From Ottelia alismoides (taxonomy: Eukaryota; Streptophyta; Magnoliopsida; Alismatales; Hydrocharitaceae), in contig JAZKJV010000297.1 of the NCBI GenBank assembly GCA_037367405.1, positions 682,001 through 746,000 on the forward strand: DNA of 64,000 nt, in the 5' to 3' direction. Numbering within the stretch: position 1 is the stretch's first letter; the number at the start of each line of letters is the position of its first letter. The notes under the pieces are model-generated. The model was given only the letters and a program-made list of their open reading frames with translations. It had not been told where the DNA came from and did no database searches. Of the stretch, positions 1 through 11,815 are shown piece after piece. The translations under genes were made by a program, and so were the position numbers.

Positions 1-300
1 TCCATTTACCCATCTAACCATAAGTGACGCATAACACAATATACTCCAACACTCTCCCTCAAGCTGGAGCATGCAATGCTCAGCTTGGGCAAACAGAAAG
101 AAATCTCAAACTCACGCTACAGGATACTACGGACAATATCAACTCAACGTACACAACTGTCGGCTGTTGTCGAGGATGTTGCTTCTCATGTCATGCAAGT
201 GAAGAGGAACAAACAGGTTGGATTGTGAGTCAACATGAATCTCCTCGTAGGAGAGCATGTGCTATGTACTGCACCAGTCAGAGTAATTGAAACTGAAAAT
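1..300 (-). mobile_element. Ty1/copia 3' end and LTR start, fragment
   Basis: Read on the minus strand, a polypurine tract (CTTGAGGGAGAG, about 52-63) is followed at once by TGTTGGAG at 51, which starts an LTR that leaves the window at base 1. A purine tract directly before TGTTGGAG is the usual 3' LTR junction of plant copia elements. Upstream on the minus strand (about 64-300) the sequence reads like the decayed C-terminal end of a copia pol, but no reading frame survives. The rest of this element is not recognisable. Confidence 0.6.
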
Positions 301-1060
301 GACTCTTCATCTGGAGAACTCTGGCCCGCCACAATAATGTGGACAACTGCTCCATCTTTGAAAGGGTCGAACTAGAAAAGTCATGGAGACATCCTCGTCA
401 GAGTCCACGGTCGATGGAGAATGGAGTCTGAAAAGTCTCCACATCAGAGAACTAGGTCTCTCCCTTACTGGCTCAGAGAATGGGATCTCTACTCCATAGT
501 CCCTATGAAACCACATGAAAACCCTAGCCCACATGACATAGGCAATATGATTTCTACTCTGGAGTCCCTATGGAACACATGGAAACTCTGAGATCAAAAA
601 CAAAAGAAGGGAACCTTAAACAACTAATCGTAGACATGTGCGAATCAACCTGAAGACTCAGAATTTGATCGTCGAATCTGAACATCTGTAGAGTCAGGAA
701 AAACTAGCCTGACATCTGGACTAGCGAATCTGGAATCTGATGAACTAGCTTGTTGAAGAACTCTACACAATACTCCCCCTTTCTCCCATACTTGTCGGAA
801 AATAATGATAACGACAAAGTTGTAGAAGACAAGAGAATGGGGAGAATAAAACATCACATAAGTCGTCACAATTTCTCAGCTTTTCTTCTCAATCAATTTT
901 TTTTCAAATAATTTTTTTCTTCAGCTTTTCGTTCATTTTTTAATAGCCTTCACATTTTTTTCTCAAATAAGCCATTCATTTAATTTTTTACGATTTTTAT
1001 TTTTTTAATCAAAATTTCTAGTATGGATTTTTTATATGATCCTCTTTTTGAATAAAATAT
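301..1060. other. Noncoding, no recognisable gene
   Basis: The segment has short ORFs on both strands but no domain signature. 870-1060 is very T-rich on the plus strand. Part of 301-870 may belong to the copia tail at the window start, but I see no motif that proves it. Confidence 0.4.
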
Positions 1061-2299
1061 CTCGACCCGCTTGGGCTTACAAAACTGTGGCCCCCTTTTT
1101 TCCTGACCATACTATTTTTTTAACAGGCCTTTCAATTTTTTTGAACGGCATCCCCTCTTTTTTTCTTTGAGCATGACTCACTCTTCGTTTAAAAAAACAA
1201 AACACGGCCCACTTGGGCTTGCTCTTATTTAGGATTCCAACTAGAACCCTTCTCACGAAAGGACCCCACCCGCCGATACGGGTTCTTCTCTTGTCGCCGT
1301 CCCCGATGGGGCATCTGCTATCGCCGCCAGGAGGGAGGGCACAAGGAGGGACGGTCCAATGGGCCTTCGTCATCAACTAAAGGAGGCGTGTGACTCCTAC
1401 TGCTGGAGCGGGAGTTCCGCCTGGAGTAGATGGGGTTGCGGACGACTGGATGTGCAAGGGGGAGTCTGTTGGAGGGTGGCATCGCTTAGGGCTGCGATTA
1501 GAGGGATCGATGGTGGCGCCTGTAGAGGAGGTTGCAGTGCGATGGTCTAGAGGGGCGGCACCAGGAGGAGATGTTGTGTGGGGGCATGCCACCTGCGCGA
1601 TTACTTTCATAAGATGGTGCGGGGCCCTGTTTCCATCGCCTGGAGAAGGAGATATGGTGAGGCATTGCGGGGGTGGCACCGCCTGGATAAGGATCGTGGT
1701 GTCATTGGGGTTGCTGCCTGGGTAAGGAGGTATCGCCGCTATGCCTGGAAATGGAGACAAGTTCCATCGTCGTCTAGAGCTTGCCGCCTGGAGCTCGTTG
1801 CGGCATAAAGCAATGGTGTGCGACGATGGCCAACTTCCACTTTCTCGCCTCAACCGCGGGAGGAGCGTGGCGAAGCTTAGATGATCTCGCCTAGAGGGGG
1901 TTATTATCAGCGTACAGGCCTCTATCACCGACCCACACACCAGCTCCTTCTCTCTTTGGCTATGGCAGATGCCCCTGACTATTGTCGAGGATGGGGATTA
2001 AATAGGAGAAGTGGATAGGCACGATAGACAATGGTGGTTGACGAAGAAAGCGGCGGCTGGCAGATGTGAGGGGATGAAGGTGTGTGATGGTTGCGCAGCT
2101 GCCGCGAAAGCGGGTTGACTGGGAGAGGTGGTAGGCGAGAATTGAGGGAGGAAGGAGAAGAGCAGTAGCCGTCCGATCGTCCGAGATCGGGCGACCACAA
2201 TTGCGCTACGTGGCTGCCACAATTTATTATTTTTTAATTCTATTATTTTATATTATTTTTTTAAATAAATGAATATAAATAAATACCAAAAATGAGTGA
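1060..2299 (-). repeat. GC-rich segment, probably R-U5 of an Athila-type LTR, with degenerate minisatellite
   Basis: This is a purine-rich, GC-rich block in an AT-rich neighbourhood, directly adjoining the recognisable U3-like part of an LTR at 2300-3338. The other Athila-family LTRs in the window have a similar GC-rich block in the same position. It contains a degenerate repeat built on GCCTGGAGAAGGA-like cores near 1419, 1637, 1681, 1715, 1743 and 1785. Overlapping ORFs of 60-190 codons occur on both strands with no domain and are most simply GC-rich chance frames. Confidence 0.4.
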
Positions 2300-3338
2300 C
2301 ACGTGGCGACTTTAGGAGAGGCCATGTGTCACTCCCAGAAAATTCAAGGAATAAAATAAGAAGATAAATAGAAAATAAATAGCAAACGACTTTGGATCGA
2401 CAATTTTGTTCAAGAAAGTTGGTCATCTCGATGAGATCTACAACTTTCATGAAGGGACTAAGAGCAAAAGAGGTAATTTGCACAAAGTGATATTTTGGGG
2501 GTACTTTATGTACATAGAACAACGATCTTTTGGGGTTTTGTATTTTTTTGTAATTTGTAATTAATATAAAAAATCAATAAAAATGTGATAAAATAAAGAA
2601 CGCATATTTACACATTACTCCATTTTTTTGGAATTTTAGTAAATAAGAAAATAGGAAATAAAATATAGTGGAAAACATGAGATATTTGTACAAACTCACA
2701 GGGACACTCAGATTCGGTCAGTTTCTTTAATTTCAGTCTTATTTTGGATTTAGATTTTTTGTGAATTTTATTAAAACTTTCATCAAAGAATATAAATAAA
2801 AAAGAAATAAAAGAAAAATGGTTAAGTATGTATATAAAATATTATGTTAAAAACCGCTAAAATACATAATGCGCAAAAGAGGCCTAAAATCCAACTTTCA
2901 CATATGAGCTACGCATTTTATGAAATTGGTCTTATTTTGAAAGACTTTGAATATATTACTTTTAAAGTGAGTAGACCAAAATCGGGCATTGTATGAGGAA
3001 GATATGCGTGTTTTACTATGTCTATTTTGAAATTAGGATTTTGCCTCAGGGGCTAATTATTTGAGTTAGCAATTTTTTATTTTTCTTTAATCTTGTTAGT
3101 AATATGTACACAATGAAGTTGGTTTCATGTCAATTGGAGTTAGCATGATTTAATAAAAATGCATGAAGTTAGGTGAAAATGTGAAGATGATTATGAATGC
3201 AATTATGAGTGCTAAAATGCAAGTAATAATTTTAAGCGCATGAATGGTAAAAATACATAACAAATGAAGAAATGCGACTAGTTACTCAGGAACGATCTCT
3301 ATTTACATCTTTTAGTGTGATGAATCACGGATTCATCA
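2300..3338 (-). mobile_element. Athila-type LTR fragment (copy E), U3 portion
   Basis: By eye this matches the 3' LTR of the large gypsy element at about 50940-51955 through most of its length, including the shared stretch around GAGATCTACAACTTTCATGA (near 2434). It ends at 3338 with the family's terminal palindrome (TGATGAAT at 3318-3325, ATTCATCA at 3331-3338). It abuts not a polypyrimidine tract but a different LTR copy (3339 onward). It is therefore a solo LTR or a truncated 5' LTR inserted into its neighbour, not that neighbour's own 3' LTR. Confidence 0.6.
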
Positions 3339-4328
3339 GTTTCACCGAGAGTGAGTCTCCATCTTAGCCTCTTCTTAATCCTCCGCCTCCTAGTCACGGA
3401 GAGGAGGAGAAGGCTAGGAAGTGCTCCGCATGAAGGTGGACGACCGTGAAGTGGGGCGAATATGGCAGTTTTGAAGGATGTGGACGGCGGTTACATGAGA
3501 TTGGGTGTGGATTTGTAATCGTTGTCTTTTGCCCTAGAATATAGATAGTGGATCATTAAGGGCATGGTGTGGACAGTGGAGATTAGGGCAACACATGGGA
3601 GCGATCAGTAAAGGAGGATTAAGCGTGGTGCACATGGAAGAATGGGGAGGTGAAAGGGTGCGACAACATTCAACGTGGGTAAGAGAAGGGCGGGCGAAGG
3701 TTGACGATGAAGCGTGACCGTTGGATATATTGATCCAACAGTCCAGGTAGAAGCGGGGGCGAGCGGCTCTGATGCGATTAGAGAGATCACATCGAGCGGT
3801 TAAGGGTGATGGCAGGTGGTGGGCAAGGAGGCAGGCCACATGGGCGGCCCTGGGGGAGCCATGTGGCCCAGCAGAAAAAATAGAAAAAAATATAAAAATA
3901 AAGGAAAAACAAAATAAAATAGATAGAAGCCAAATTGGAAAAAGTGTAAAATATGATAGTTGTAGATCTCGATGAGATCTACAAGATTCATGTTGAACAA
4001 AATGTTAAAATAGGTAATATATACATACTTATATTTTTGTAAGTATTTTTAATGAATTAAAAACACTTGTTTTGTTTTGTTATATATTTTTATTTTTAAT
4101 TTATAGAAAAAGTCAAAACAAACATATACATTATTATCTATTTTATGGAATTTAAAAGAAATAAAAGAAAATTAGGAAAAAAATAATGTTAATTATATAC
4201 AATAATTAGGGTTACATAAGTACAAGGGTTAGTTTGTTAATTATGGTTAATTAATGGTAGATTTTATTAGAATGTCTAAGCTAGGAGGATAATAAATAAA
4301 AAATGTGATGATCAATAAGAGATTCATA
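3339..4328 (-). mobile_element. 3' LTR (partial) of gag-pol-less Athila-type element A
   Basis: 3339-3760 matches 9065-9375 of the same element's 5' LTR, which identifies the pair. The U3 end near 4322-4328 is followed by a C-rich tract (4329-4340), which is the minus-strand polypurine tract, as in the intact element at 51955/51956. U3 carries an inverted repeat around 3834-3870 (GCCACATGG and CCATGTGGC) where the intact family member has G-boxes. The R-U5 side is missing because LTR copy E lies there. Confidence 0.65.
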
Positions 4329-6362
4329 ATCCCCCTGTACTTAAAGAATCTCGTCCTTAAGCATTTAATGAATGAAAGAGTCGGGTTAATCCCTGACTGT
4401 GCATAGGAAGTTTCAAGACTTGATTCATTAAGAATATTCGATTTTAGTGATCATAAAAATTCTAAGTTGAACCAAGCTCTAGTCAAAAGGAATCCAACTT
4501 CTTTAATTATCGGACTCTCTATATGTACATATAGTATAAGGATATGACATTTAGTGTGCATTGCGTTCATGAGAGACGAGTTGAGATATCAACCAATATC
4601 CCAATTTAAGAGACTCTCCTCATGACCTAATCCTCAACACTAGGGAATAAATCAATTATTGTACTCAATCCACCTTCTCTTTAGTTTGTCAATCTTGAAA
4701 GTGATTGTGAAGGCCCGTTGTTCGAGGGCATAGGTTTGTGCATTTTCTTCTCTCCCTCTTATTGGAACAAAGGTCCTCTCGAGTACCTTATTAATCAACA
4801 CAAGTATATTTTTGGTTGTTGACCAGTATGTCTGTCAAAACAATTTGGAGTCAGTTACACTTGTTTTCCTGGGAGTACACCGAGGTGTGTCTCATTTGAA
4901 TATCTAATATATCATTGACACCCACACTTGTATTGCTTACGATGCAGAGCACTTTTTGAGTGCCAGTCTGATTCCTATGGTCCTAATAGCTTTGGTCCAA
5001 GTGGACACTTAAAAATGGTTGGGAGCGGTTGCCTTTGATGTAAGCTATTTTGTATTTGACTTTATAGTGGGAGAGCTTTTCTTTCGCTTTTTTTTCTTCT
5101 TTGATTTTTGGCTAGCTCCACTGCTTCTACCAAGTTGTCACCCATTGATCAACAATTTTTTTATATTTCATCACACCCTGGCACATAGGTCAATATCAAG
5201 AGATAGCATGAGGGTTGCCGACACTCAGGTTTCATGAAGCCTTCATCGATTTTATCTCATCCTCGAGTATCATAAGATCAGATCCAGACTCAAATCTCAA
5301 ATTCCAATTCCTTAAGTGAAACCTCAACTCATCTCATCATAAATGTAGTTGTGCAAGTGATGTACGGGTCATATTCTCTAAGGTAGAGATGAAGTGTGCA
5401 ATATAGCCCCATATCTTTCAAACCAGGGAAGTGTAGAGTATTAAGTCTCAAACTCTAACAACTAATGCTTATTAACTCGGACTTTTAAGACCTCATAAAA
5501 CAAAGTTTCTTTATTCCTCAAGTCTTGAGTGATAGTGAAAAGTAGCAAGTATACACCAACTCAATTTATTAATGTTTTTTGTAATTTTTTATTTTTTATA
5601 AGGTTAGAAGCGTTTGCGAACACAAAGTTAGTCCCATTTACACCCTCATTTTTTTAAAGAATTTTGAAAAGATTTTTCAAACCATGTAACATAATGTATA
5701 GATTTTCAAGATATTTTCAAAAGGTTTTCAAAACAAGTAAAATCCCATTTTTCAAACACGTGTCAAACATTTTTCAAAATAATGTTACATAGTTAGAAAA
5801 TTTTTCAAAGCGTTTACAAACATTTTTACATAAATCAGTTCAAAGGTACTTTACTTTAGCCCCCAAAAAGTTTTCAAAATATGAATTATGGCTAAAGTAT
5901 ATATGAAATATATATGATACGCTCTATATGCTTAGCTTTTGTTAAGTACTCATAGCACAAAGTGATATGAAGCCATAGCTCATGCTGAAATAGAAAGATA
6001 TGAGAGAACTGACTCGGGTCAACCCCTCCCCATACTTAGGTTAGAAATAACCTAAGTATCAGAAGAAGACCAAGATGAGGGATCAATGAGTAAAGAATAG
6101 AAAGGGACGGGAGCTTAGGTCCCCCTTATACTTAGGTTTAGAAGAGCCAAAGTATAGAGATATGAAGTGAAGAGGGAGGGACTCGGGGTGAACAATTAGA
6201 TGGAACACAGTTCCCCCTATACTTAGGATGAAAAGTAGCCTACGCATATGTATATGGAACTAATTATGGGCAACCAAGACACCCGTTAGGGTTAAGTGAG
6301 ATGAATTTACAAGATGGATGAATCTTCAGAGATAATCATGGAGTCTATGGTTTACGGGAGGG

Positions 6363-6674
6363 TTGGCAGAACACACAATCAATGCTCAACCTAGTCAAGC
6401 AAATACCCTTGATTTCACTAACTCATACATGAAGACCAATAAGTGTTGGTCACTTCTCTTTTCTTATTTTATTGGTGATCATCCAAAATTTGAGTCTGTT
6501 ACGCAAGGTTTGATGATAGGTTTTGGGCACTATCCTAGGGATGCATCCTCACCTCTCAGCATGCAAACACATCCTGTGTACAATGTTGGGGTTTTCTCTC
6601 CCATAATCCAAGGTGAAATTTTACTCCATTTTATTGAGGTCGACTTGCATTATCAGTCACGATTTTATGCTTAG
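6363..6674 (+). CDS. Unassigned 103-codon ORF inside element A
   Basis: This open frame lies where element A switches from the conserved 3' noncoding region to the conserved 5' leader, so it occupies the gap left by gag-pol. It runs antisense to the element. I see no signal peptide, transmembrane segment, zinc finger or retroelement motif. Its base composition resembles the surrounding sequence. It may be a chance frame or unrelated filler DNA, and I cannot assign a function. Confidence 0.15.
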   Translation: MAEHTINAQPSQANTLDFTNSYMKTNKCWSLLFSYFIGDHPKFESVTQGLMIGFGHYPRDASSPLSMQTHPVYNVGVFSPIIQGEILLHFIEVDLHYQSRFYA

Positions 6675-7514
6675 GTTATCATTGAGATTAATGCATATAC
6701 AATCAAGCATTCATCATCTATCAACCAATACCAATTCCATTTAAGATCCTAGGTTACAAATCAAGAGTGAGATGTCAAGAAAAGCCAATGCAACAAGAAA
6801 ACATGATGTGTGCTCAAGAGAAGTACTTACAATGCCTCCATTATTCTCCATGGAAGTGCAAGACTAAATTTAAATTTATCATTGCATGCATGCAAGTTGA
6901 GTGAAACCGTACTTAAACATGATACAATTAGCGGGAAGAAATGAATTGATTTTGGCCAAGTAGATCAGTGTTTGGTGTGTCTCATGAAACAAAGGAGATG
7001 AGGTGAGTCTCCCGGATTCTTATTAGTGTGTTCCAACCTACGTTCAAGCGCATATGATATGAAATGAAGAATGAGCTCCGAGAGTCACGTGCTTAACCCT
7101 AACTCGAACACTCAAGTGGAGACCCGCCCAGGTGACGGGTGAAACATACTCCACACACCACATGGAAGTCCATGTCCATGAATTCACACGCGAGCCCTCG
7201 AATGAGGACCCTAAAAATGCAATTATTACACATATTTATACTATAAATAAAAGTAAAATGCTCATAAAAAATCTTGATGCTGCAAAAGGTGCTTCTGCGG
7301 CTCCTCGCAGCGAGAACTCCCGACTCTCGCCTCCGTGTCTCTCGAGCATCTTCGATCTCCACGTTCCCTGCCACAAAGTATGAGCATTAGATATACGATC
7401 ACGAAATTCAATGAACAACAAACCAAAAACAACACAGATAGGAAGACCTACGTATCAAAAATAATTAACTTAATTAAATACTAAAATCTAATAAATCAAA
7501 TGGATGAGCCATGT

Positions 7515-7531
7515 CCCCGACAATGACACCA
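7515..7531 (-). promoter_or_regulatory. Primer-binding site of element A, tRNA-Asp type
   Basis: The minus-strand reading is a mutated version of TGGCGCCGTTGCCGGGG, the complement of the 3' end of plant tRNA-Asp(GTC). Its position two bases from the LTR end matches element C. The changes suggest long decay. Confidence 0.55.
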
Positions 7532-7533
7532 CA

Positions 7534-9375
7534 TGATGAACCTCATTTCCACCTCTTTAATAGTCATATTTATCATAGTACATGAGGTGGGAATGATCCT
7601 CCCAGAAACAACGATCTTTTAATATTGTGGAATATTCAATTCTTGGTAAGTGTACCAAGGTCGAATATAAGGACACGAGTTATCCGATTGATTAATCAGA
7701 TAACATACTCCCATTAAGCAATTAAATCAATTACCTAGGTCAACAGACATACAATGTACAATAATGCAATGCAATATATGATGAATGAATAGAATGTATG
7801 AAAGTTAAAACAAAGATTAAATGCTACAGAATGACATGAGATGCAAACAGATATACATGCACAAACATACCCCTGAATTAATCAGATAATTGAGCAATAA
7901 ATATGTATTTCATTTAATAGTTCATTTGATAGATTAAAATTAATATGAATCTCTACAATGGCAATTAAATATCTGGTGAATGACACATTAAATATCAAGT
8001 TACCTTCATACTGTAAAAAGTATCAGATCAGTAAATTAATTATGCCATAAGATAGAGCATAAAATAAGCATCATAATAAAATTGAAATCATGGGAAAAAG
8101 AGTTCACATGCTCAAGATATTAAAGATAGTGTCCATGGGCATAATTGCAAATAAAACATGAAAATTATAATAGAAATTATTACAACTAGGTCCCTAAAGG
8201 GGTATTTTTAATAAAAAAGCCGGAGGGCTTCCATGTCAATAATTGAGCGTGCAGTGCCCTAAAGGTAATTAGGGAGAACTGGTTGGGCTTTGGTTGCAAA
8301 ATATCCATTCCCCCCATGCACCTTGTACGCGTGCAGAGGCTCGAGCGAGTCTGGCTCGATACAAGAGGCCCAGGCTACGTTGGTGGTCCGAGTAACTTCG
8401 GACTGCGCTCGATTCCACCGAGCCATGAGGTTCGTGGTCCTCTCCTCCTCCGCCCTCGCCAGGCAATGATGGTTGTACTCCGACAACCCCTCCTTATCTC
8501 CTCCCTTCTCTGCCACGTGGTCTGACTACGAGGAAGCTTTGCAAGAGGTCGACGATCGCCTGAGATGCTGAAGGATGTGAGGCGATGCTCAAATCAGGGA
8601 GATGATGGGGGCTCACCGGAGAGCTGACTCTAGAACGGAGCATGTTGCGAAGCTCCGGTCATTGACAATGGGACCTACAAAAAGATGTAAGGGTATAGCC
8701 AAAGCATGTGTACATGGAGTGGAGGACCGTAGGCGTAGAGGCGAAGAAGGTAAAGTCCAATTGGTTCCTCCGTCGTGAAGACGAAAGAAATGGGCCAACT
8801 TTAAGGGAGGTTTGGAGGAAGAGAGAAGGTAATCGGGGCTTTCTGCGAGGATCATTGACCCTCAATGAAGGTGAGGTATCGGTCGAAGTACGGTGAAGGA
8901 CTGTGTACAAAACTGGAGAAATTAAAGAAATTCACATGAAAATAAACAAAGAACTTACCTGGAGACCTGAAGATGACACGGAGTGGTCAGAGGCTTGGGT
9001 TGAGTGCCTGAAGTCACTCCGGCTCGAAATCCATCAAGTAGTGCCGTAGCATGGTCGGAGACCATGGGTCTCATCGGTAGCAAGTCTCCATCTTAGCCTC
9101 CTCAATCCTTTGCATCCCTATCACAGAGAGGGGGAGATGGCTAGAAGATGATTCACATGAAGCTGAACGGCCGTGAAGTGGGGTGGAGATGACAGTTTTA
9201 AAGGATGTGGACGGCGATGACAGGAGATTGGGTGTGGATTTGTAACCATCGTCCATTGCACTAGAATATAGGATGTAGGTTGTTTAGGGCTTGGCGTAGA
9301 TGGTGAAGATTAGGGCTACATAGGGGAGTGATCAATGAAGAAGGAGGAAACGTGGTGCACGTGGAAGAATGGGGA
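7534..9375 (-). mobile_element. 5' LTR of Athila-type element A, truncated by a copia element
   Basis: The LTR begins on the plus strand with TGATGAACCTC at 7534. It shows the family landmarks in order: a primer-site-proximal hairpin (7544-7555 with 7584-7595), the CTTGG/CCAAG motif near 7645, a long AT-rich stretch and then a GC-rich part. Sequence shared with the 3' LTR ends at about 9375 in mid-LTR, where copia sequence begins. The ORFs at 8259-8910 on both strands are frames in the GC-rich LTR and have no domain content. Confidence 0.65.
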
Positions 9376-9476
9376 GTTGATGGGATTAGTTACATCCTAA
9401 GTATGCATATGCCCCGTATGTCTGTGTAGACATATTTGTTTTGATTTACAAACCCTAGTTTTCTCCATCCGACGGT

Positions 9477-9968
9477 ATGTCAGAGAAAAAAGTTGATATC
9501 CCTGCCATAGGCGCTTTCAGAGGTCCAACGCCAATCGTTGATATGGATGGGATGAACTACGAGTTATTGGCCATGCAGTTCATGAGCCTCATAAAGTCTA
9601 CAAGTAAGAAACATATTCTTACTGAGGAGGAACCGGCTGAGAATACTAGGGTTAACGGCTCCTCGAAGGTGGATGATACTTATGCCAAGGTTTGGTTATC
9701 TTGTATATTGACGGTAGAGATCGTTAATGATGTTTTACATCAGCTCACTGCCAAGGCGATGTGTGATACCTTCCCAGCAACCTATTCCTAAGTGAGGAAT
9801 GAGATAAAGATTCTGCAGTTACAACATGACATTTACTATCAAGCAGAATGGACGTCCTCTCGTTCCTGTGTGGCATGATCGAGAAGCTCCACAGTTTTAT
9901 GACTCTCTCTTCTACTTCTGAGCAGCAAAAGGCATACAGGAATGCCACTATGTTTGGTGTATTTCTAA
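9477..9968 (+). pseudogene. gag: copia-1 gag, N-terminal part (interrupted)
   Basis: The ATG at 9477 opens 104 codons with the copia gag pattern (DGMNYELLAMQF, compare the common YxxWxxQM core). The frame then breaks near 9791. The continuation in another frame reads EIKILQLQ and, near the insertion point, QKAYRNATMFGVFL. These are hallmarks of the UBN2/Retrotran_gag family, which forms the capsid-like particle in the cytoplasm. The coding sequence is cut at 9968 by the LTR element and continues at 12281. Confidence 0.75.
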
Positions 9969-10434
9969 TGCAGCGTGGATCCAACGGATAGGGTCCAATA
10001 TTTATCTAATTTTATTGGTCAATTTTATTTACATTTATTTAAGTTGTCGTGTCTTTAATTAAATAAATGAGATAGCCTGTGATCTCCAACAATTAGTTAT
10101 AGATTTGATTTTTAAATTTGGTCGGTTAATTAGTTAGAGTCTAATTTGGATAATTACTTGTCAATTAAATTAGTTACTCTTTTTGTAATCTCATCCCTCC
10201 TATATAAAGGGATGAGGGTCCATTGTTTTTAGACAGTTCAGTATGTTATCAATTTGAGATTTATTCTCCCTCTTTATCTCTCTCTCTCTCTCCTTGCGGT
10301 CTACGCGTTCTTTCTCCTTTAACCTCGCGCAACAGGCGTGTTCTTCTCCTCAACCCCTCCATTTTCTCCACAAATTCCACCGTTCAAATTAATTCAAATA
10401 TTTTCCGTCGACGCGTCAATCCCATTTTGCATCA
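9969..10434 (+). repeat. 5' LTR of the 2.3-kb non-autonomous element
   Basis: TG...CA ends. It contains TATATAAAGGGATGAGG near 10201 (a TATA box candidate) followed by a CT-rich tract around 10266-10294 that may mark the transcript start region. Differences from the 3' LTR by eye are a handful of substitutions plus a short CT length difference. Confidence 0.85.
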
Positions 10435-10436
10435 TT

Positions 10437-10448
10437 TGGTATCAGAGC
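10437..10448 (+). promoter_or_regulatory. Primer-binding site, initiator tRNA-Met type
   Basis: TGGTATCAGAGC is the standard complement of the 3' end of initiator tRNA-Met in plant LTR retrotransposons. It is two bases from the LTR end, and the base after it begins an ATG. Confidence 0.9.
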
Positions 10449-11047
10449 ATGGCCTACAGATCGTCCTCACGATCTGACGATCCGTCCAGACGTTCATGCC
10501 GACATGCAACGACACACCATCATTCGTCGGAGCGTAAACGGCGAGCCGAAGAAGACTTCCGGACAAAATGGCAAGAATTTGAGGCCCAAGATCGATATTT
10601 CCAATCCATATATCAAGATCTCCAGTCCGAATGGCGAGAGATGATGGTTAATTTCGAGACAATGTGTGCGGCCTATCAAAATCATCAACTACCGAAGCTG
10701 TTATCCAGACTTGTGATGAAGGAAAACTCGTCGACAACGACAAAACGGCCGCTGTCCAAGCCGTTTCAGAAGAGGAAGACGCCGAAATGCCTGCTGTCCA
10801 GGAGGTTTCAGACATGCCGCCACCGCCGAAATCACCCCCGATGACGGTTCCAACATCACTGCCGCCCGGCCTTGACAGCCCTGCACCCTCGGGCCCCTGC
10901 CCGCAACCACGGCGGCACCAATCCAGACCCCAGCCCCAGCTACCCCCCGCGCGTTCTCCCCCTCGCCGAACCCGCCCCCTCCACCCACTACTCGCTGCCC
11001 TTCCCTCTCGCCAACCCACCCCACGCGCACCAGCCCCTCTCCCCTAA
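10449..11047 (+). pseudogene. Cargo ORF of the 2.3-kb element, basic/coiled-coil head and proline-rich tail, frameshifted
   Basis: The ATG at 10449 directly follows the primer-site core. The first about 75 codons (Ser/Arg/His-rich, then a charged helical stretch around AEEDFRTKWQEFEAQDRYFQ) look like an oligomerisation segment. Near 10670 the natural-looking frame shifts by one base. The shifted frame continues as an acidic stretch (VSEEEDAEMPAVQEVSD) and then a proline-rich tail (PPPPKSPP) to a stop at 11047. In-frame, the first reading stops at 10844. I recognise no gag domain or zinc knuckle. It could be a remote gag-like particle protein or captured host coding sequence. The position right behind the primer site favours gag. 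Confidence 0.4.
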
Positions 11048-11490
11048 TCCCCTTCCCCACCAGCGCCGCCCGGCGACCCCTGTCAGCCTGACGCCACTCC
11101 TTCCCCACCACCATCGCCTTCCCAGGCCCACACCCATCACCCCGCCGCCTCCCAGACCTCGACCCACTCCCGCATCCACCTCCGCACCCCGTGCCATCAT
11201 TCCCTGTTTCCCCACCCCTCCCGCCTGCGCCCCCTCTCCCCCCGTGTTCTTTCCCTCCCCAAATCCTGCCTCTTTCCGCCCGCCGCCTTGCCCTCTTCGA
11301 ACCCTCCCTCTCCGCCACCCTCCCGCCTCGCCGCCCCCGTACAGGCACCCCTCCCGCGACGCACCCCTCCTCGCGCCCCATCTTTTCCCCGGCCGCTGTC
11401 CCCATCGACCACCACGCAGGCACGTCCCGATCCCCGCGCGAGCACCACCAGCCATTGCTCGCCGATGGCTTCTGCCGCCGCCCTGGGCGA
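10860..11490 (+). repeat. Extremely C-rich segment inside the 2.3-kb element
   Basis: The plus strand here is dominated by C and CCG/CCC triplets, so all three frames read as Pro/Ser/Arg-rich and few stops occur. This produces long shadow ORFs on both strands (for example 225 and 294 codons). The minus strand has G-runs with quadruplex potential, for example opposite 11202-11222. The composition is unlike both flanks, which are AT-rich. Confidence 0.7.
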
Positions 11491-11815
11491 GAAAAGTGGT
11501 CTCGAGCCCTAACCAAAAGCCCAAGGTCGAAGGGATTCGAATCCCTTGAATGGTGGAATTTGAGATTGATTTGGAAAAATTGCAAAGAAAAACCTCCTGA
11601 AAACCCTATTTGCAGAAAGGCCGAAATTGATAGGAAGATTGAAGGGGTAGAAAATTGCAGGGATGCCCTTCTATAGAAAAAGACTACAAACGTAACATTG
11701 AAAAAGACCTTAATTGAAGGAATTTGAAGCTATAGTTCAAGGATGAACTCTCCAACAACGCATCTACATCAAGCAATTCGTCGGGAGACGAATTTTTAAA
11801 GCGGAGGAGAGTTGA

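Larger units (their letters stand above)
4329..7533 (-). mobile_element. Internal region of Athila-type element A, no gag-pol (LARD-like)
   Basis: About 4337-6300 matches the 3' noncoding internal region of the intact element (51956-53600). About 6760-6960 matches its 5' leader (60230-60420). Between them, where the intact element has roughly 6 kb of pol and gag, there is no reverse transcriptase, integrase or gag sequence. The primer-binding site is at 7515-7531 (a decayed tRNA-Asp complement on the minus strand), two bases from the LTR, the same spacing as in element C. This is a non-autonomous derivative that would need proteins from a full-length relative. Confidence 0.7.

Noticed and set aside
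10701..11585. 294-codon minus-strand ORF (Gly/Arg-rich), and a 225-codon plus-strand ORF over the same C-rich block
   Set aside because: All frames are open because of extreme C bias. The composition is a direct read-out of CCN/GGN triplets with no domain.
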